Below, one piece after another: positions 27,001 through 32,039 of a stretch of DNA of 64,000 nt (within the stretch, counting starts at the first letter, position 1; each line of letters begins with the position of its first letter). Source of the stretch: Paragonimus westermani (lineage: Eukaryota; Platyhelminthes; Trematoda; Plagiorchiida; Troglotrematidae); the NCBI GenBank assembly GCA_008508345.1, contig QNGE01000431.1, positions 53,123 to 117,122 of the forward strand, given 5' to 3'. The position numbers were made by a program, and so were the translations under genes. Below the pieces are notes generated by a model, which was not told the origin of the DNA, made no database searches, and worked only from the letters and a program-made list of their open reading frames with translations.

Positions 27001-30000
27001 CCAAATTTCCACAGAACGGAAGTCATGACTCAAGGGGTTAGACGGATGGACGCGAACATGACGATCAGAACTATAGGAATACTGACTACCCGCGTAGCCG
27101 CGGTGTCAACACAAAGTATTTCTAAATACAAGTGTGTGGGGGGGTGACGTTTGATTTCCATAGTCTTAAAAAACTGGGGAATGCATCTCCGTTTACCTTG
27201 AAAAATTACAAAGAACGCGTCAGGAACTTTGGTTGTATGTCCAGTTGGGGTTTCGTGAGTTTCCAGCCGAGCTTCTAGCCATTTGAAAATATGCTTCTTG
27301 ATACGAGCAACTAACTGGTGGTTTGTTCCTCGTAACTAGCTCGTACTGCAGCTACATGGATATTCGTACAAACAATATGTTGTGACACACGTAGACTGTT
27401 TGTGTATAACCGAGGAGACTGGTAAGGTTCTGATTCAGTGTTCTGTGAACAGTTCTGTGGCGTTGTAAGTCCTGGATGCAGCGGTTGCTAGACGCTTCTT
27501 TGTTGTTGACCAGATTCCCCTTTCAAACGGGGTTCCAGATGCATTGTTCTCTTCCGTACCCTCGTTACCTGTGTTTTTGGGGTAACGACACTGTTGCACT
27601 GAGCACCCGTTTTCCTGTAGAGTTTTCGTCGATGGACCTAACCCTGGCGGTAGATTGTCTTCTGTGCTTAGCCTCCGTGTTCTGTTGAAGGGCGTTCTGA
27701 CTAGGCTTCTTTTATATTGCACTGAACGGACGCTTTCCAAATACTTACACTTTTCTGTCCAATTGTGCACACGTATTCCCATCGCATCATCTGATCTTCG
27801 GGTAACTAAAGTGTGCAGGTACGGAAGAAAGTCGTTTAGTTCGTTCTCTTTCGTTGATTCCGAATTCTGATGAGGTGGGTCCATCTTCAAGAATAGCATA
27901 TTTGAATCACTTGTGCACTCAAAATGGCTAGGGTACCATCTGTGCAGCCTCTGTCCAAGACGGGTTTTGACAGGCTTCTGCAAAATTTGGATTCTACTTT
28001 AGCCATAAGGAAATCCGCCAGAAGCAGACCGAGGAGACTGCCCATTGCAACCTCCGTCCACTTGTCGTAAAGTACACATCTGAAAATTGAACCTTGCAAT
28101 GTATGTGCACGAAAATACTGATGATTTCAGTGCGCTCACTGGGGTGGGAATAGGAGCATTGCTACTTAAAACAGGTTCGCAAATCCCATCAACTCTTTCA
28201 TAAGACCGTTTGTCAGTAAGCACGCCGAGTGAACACATCGGTTTATCTCGAACATGCAGAATATCAGTATCATTCACAAATTCAAAGATGTTTCTCCGAC
28301 TGTACTCACTGAATTGCTTTCTGGTCGGTTCAAGCAAATCGATTAGCCAACAGGTTAATGTGTGCTGCGGAGCACTGCACATTGCCACAATGAGCCGACG
28401 TGAGACATTGGTTTTGTGGAGCGTGACCAGTCCGTATATATGCGGCCTGTGTTACCCGAGTGACCTCATCAGCTTTCATGGATTGGGAGAAATGATACTG
28501 CTTGCCATAAGTTTCTTTCGATTGCGACAGATTTCCTTTTCTATTTCTTGGACTTTGTCGAGGTTATCATCCTCCAAAAAATTTCCGAGTATCCCCAGAA
28601 CTTTCAAGAACTTTATCCATAAGTTACGTGTTATTCACTAACACAACCCGTGAGCCTTTGTCCAGTTTTGCTATCATTAGGTTCTCCTTTTGTTTTATCT
28701 CCCTCAGACTATGTGCCGTTGTTAGTAGATGGTGACACATTTATATGTAGACCTGATGATGGTAGTTTTACTTTCAACAGTAGTTTTACTTTCAACCAAT
28801 TCGGGTTCTCCTCGAACGTTGCATGTGTGTTCAGAGTATATGGAATGCCACTCGGGAGAACATCATATGATTTGCGTCTAATGGTTTAGTTTTGAGGTTA
28901 ATTCAAGAATAAGAGGATTTGGTTTCTGTAGGAGTTAAGTTATTTGAGAAATGATGGAAGAGTGAGATGATCAGGCGCGTGCAAGTCGTTTTTTATCCTG
29001 GGAACTATTGAAAGATGTGGAAATCTACCGAGATGTCTGAATACAAGGAGTGAGTTGTGTGAAGTAGGGTTTTTCTTGAAATATAGTCGCACTTTGCAGA
29101 GTGATGTAAAATAAACTAACGAGTTGTTTATTGGGACAGGTGTTTTATAATTTTACAAAAGAGACAACAAACCAGGGAAACAACGTGTGAACATTACATT
29201 CAATCAGGGAACAAACAAACATTAGTAAATAGACTAACTAAATTGTGGGGAATGGAGACGGGGGTTAGTCGTCAGATATAAAAGGTGACCAGTGAAAATA
29301 TCAATAACATGAGTTGACCACGTCATGCTTTAATTCAAGGTGATTCCCAGATATTTATTAGAAAGCGGTCAAGGTGATTTCTGAAATTGGGTGATGTACG
29401 GACTCGGTAATGCATCCGGTAATGTCATCCTGGATTCGTACTTACAGACAGCTAAAGTAACTCTGCCCTCACTTGTGGGGTCAGTAGGCGCCAACGCTTC
29501 GAACTAGTGTCCTGACCAAAAATTCTGAACCCCGAACGACTGTGCACTATCCACGAATTACGGTACAGGAGGACGAGATGGCGGTCTACCAATACGTGAG
29601 TCTTCGACCTGGCAACAAACAGAAATACTATAATTTGTTTATGAAATTATGATCTCAAGTGCCACGTGAGGATGAGAGTAGTTATGTAGATGAGCACAGC
29701 CTGTATCTCATGAGTGACATAAGATACGTCAAATCTGACCTCAAATTCCTACTCTTAGGGTCAGGTTTATCCCACCCCCAACAGTCAGGTGATGTAACGA
29801 TCAATCCTTTAAGACTTCAAAATTCTTACAATTTTACGTCGACAAGCTGTGATCGTGAAGTATTCGGTCGTTAGGAACTGATAGTTTCAAGAGCAAATAT
29901 TCTTGCAATTTTTCCTTATGGCTGTTGAGTACAACTGTCTCACCCATTCCCTCAACAGAAACACATGTATGAATTGGACCGCTTTGACCGTCTCTTGCTG

Positions 30001-31995
30001 GTGTTACTGTGCCGTTTTTGATTAGTTCACACTAAAGTGTCTCCACGCGTATTCTCTCGTTCAAATTAAGGCGCAGTTGTGATTTGTAACTCCACCTTTC
30101 ATATCCCAGGCGATCGCTACTTTGCCAATCAGCATCTCGAGTATATTAAAATTGTGTTGAATCAGTCGATCCTATGACAGCCCGTACACAAGGCTCAGTA
30201 AGAAATGATGACAGCATGGATGTCCTCAAAGTTCGTCTTTCTCGAGACGTCATTGAAATCGCCCTCATCGACTACAAATTATTCCGCCCCTCTCTTGCGC
30301 GTGCATAAAAGTGCCGCATGCCCTAATGTGGTCTATGCACTTTAAACTCACGCCTGTTGCACAAGCTGATTACTACAAACTACTTTGTCTATTTTCGTCC
30401 AGCCGTGTAGATTCCATACTGACTTGTATATGTATGTCAAGCTGTTTTTATATTACCGATTCGAGCGCTGTTGTACACTTTACCCAACTAAAATACTCTG
30501 TAACTGTTTCTGTCATGTACTCATCTTGAAAGTCTGTCTGATCTTATAATTCTAGTTAGAATTTACTGGTTACTAACTGTTTTCTGTTGTTTCTTGGTCA
30601 AAGTGGCCTTCAGGCTACTGGATCATTTACAAGATATGAGCTTTTGCTTTCGAATACTCGAATGGTTCGAATCATGGAGACATTCATATTTAAACAAATT
30701 CCTCGGCATTTTAATGTGTTGAATATGAACACATTTCTGAAAAGATCCATCCCTTGACAGATAAATTTCTGCCGAAATTTCTTGAATTATGGTCATCAGA
30801 ATCAGAAGGTCTTGTGTATTTTTTCCTCAATTTTTAGGCAGCAACCAAAGTTTGCTTGTTCGTCAGCTTAGCGTTTGTGTCACTACTTTCCTGGATTTTA
30901 TATTTGAGACAGTGCTTTTAAGGGCGCAGTTCCCTGATCTTCCGTTTGATGAAGAATGCATCACTTTATTTCGTCGGTTTGTAGTTCGCATTTTGTTATC
31001 ACTGAGTGATGTAAATAGCATCTTTAGTGATCTGATCACGTTTTCGTTGTCGGTTTGTTGTGAACGTCTTCGTTAGTGACTCCAGGTGATGTAGTTCACA
31101 GTTGCGACCAGTTGAGTTTCTGCATTTGTTCATGACCGTTTTTCTTTTATTGTCTGTTGCCCACAGTTAATCACTGTTCGTATATTATATTGCAATGTGT
31201 AACCGAAAAACGAGGCAGCGTGGTGCACTACTGTTCACACCTAAAAAGTAATTGAGTTGTTACAAATATCATGTTTGGTCACTGATTTTTGCTCACTGAT
31301 AAACATTGGGGCGAGGCAACTTTTAAAAAGATCACTAGAGTGAGTTTTGATCTCAGTGAAATTAACCAATCAAATTGAAATTCCTGATTTCATTTAATCT
31401 ACTCGTTAATGCTACTGGCTGCTACTGAATTCACACATTTGATCGCTACCACTCGAGTAGCATTTATCTTCGATCGTAGCATTTGCTTTCACATGAGCCT
31501 TTCGATTAAGTTGTCGTGGTTAACTGTAAAAGGTGAATACCGAGTGGTGGGTATTTATTGTGATCTTGTTCCTTTGTTAAACAAAATGATAATGGAAAAA
31601 TTACAGATGGGTTAAGAGCTCTGCAGTGTGTTCCCCTTTCTGCCGCTCTTCGCCGTATTCGTGTGACCACTGAGGTGTCTGTTGAAAGCATTCTGGAAGA
31701 TCGATTCAAGGACTAGTCGTTCCTGCTACTCTTCTATCAATCCGATCATCTTGGAGTCCGCCAGTTTGACGTGGTGATCTGTGGTTGTACTGTGTTGCCA
31801 GAGGTGTGACTTCTGATCTACCTGTCTCTCCTCAGTGGTATGCGATATTCGTGTACGCTTGTCAACTGCTTTCCAGTTTCGCCCACGTTGGCTTGTTCAC
31901 ACTCTTGATGGGGACTAGAGTATATTACACCCGCTCGTTCGTGCGCTTCAACGGGATCTTTGGTTTTACAAGATTGGTGCACGCGTTTGTATATA

Positions 31996-32039
<44 letters not shown>

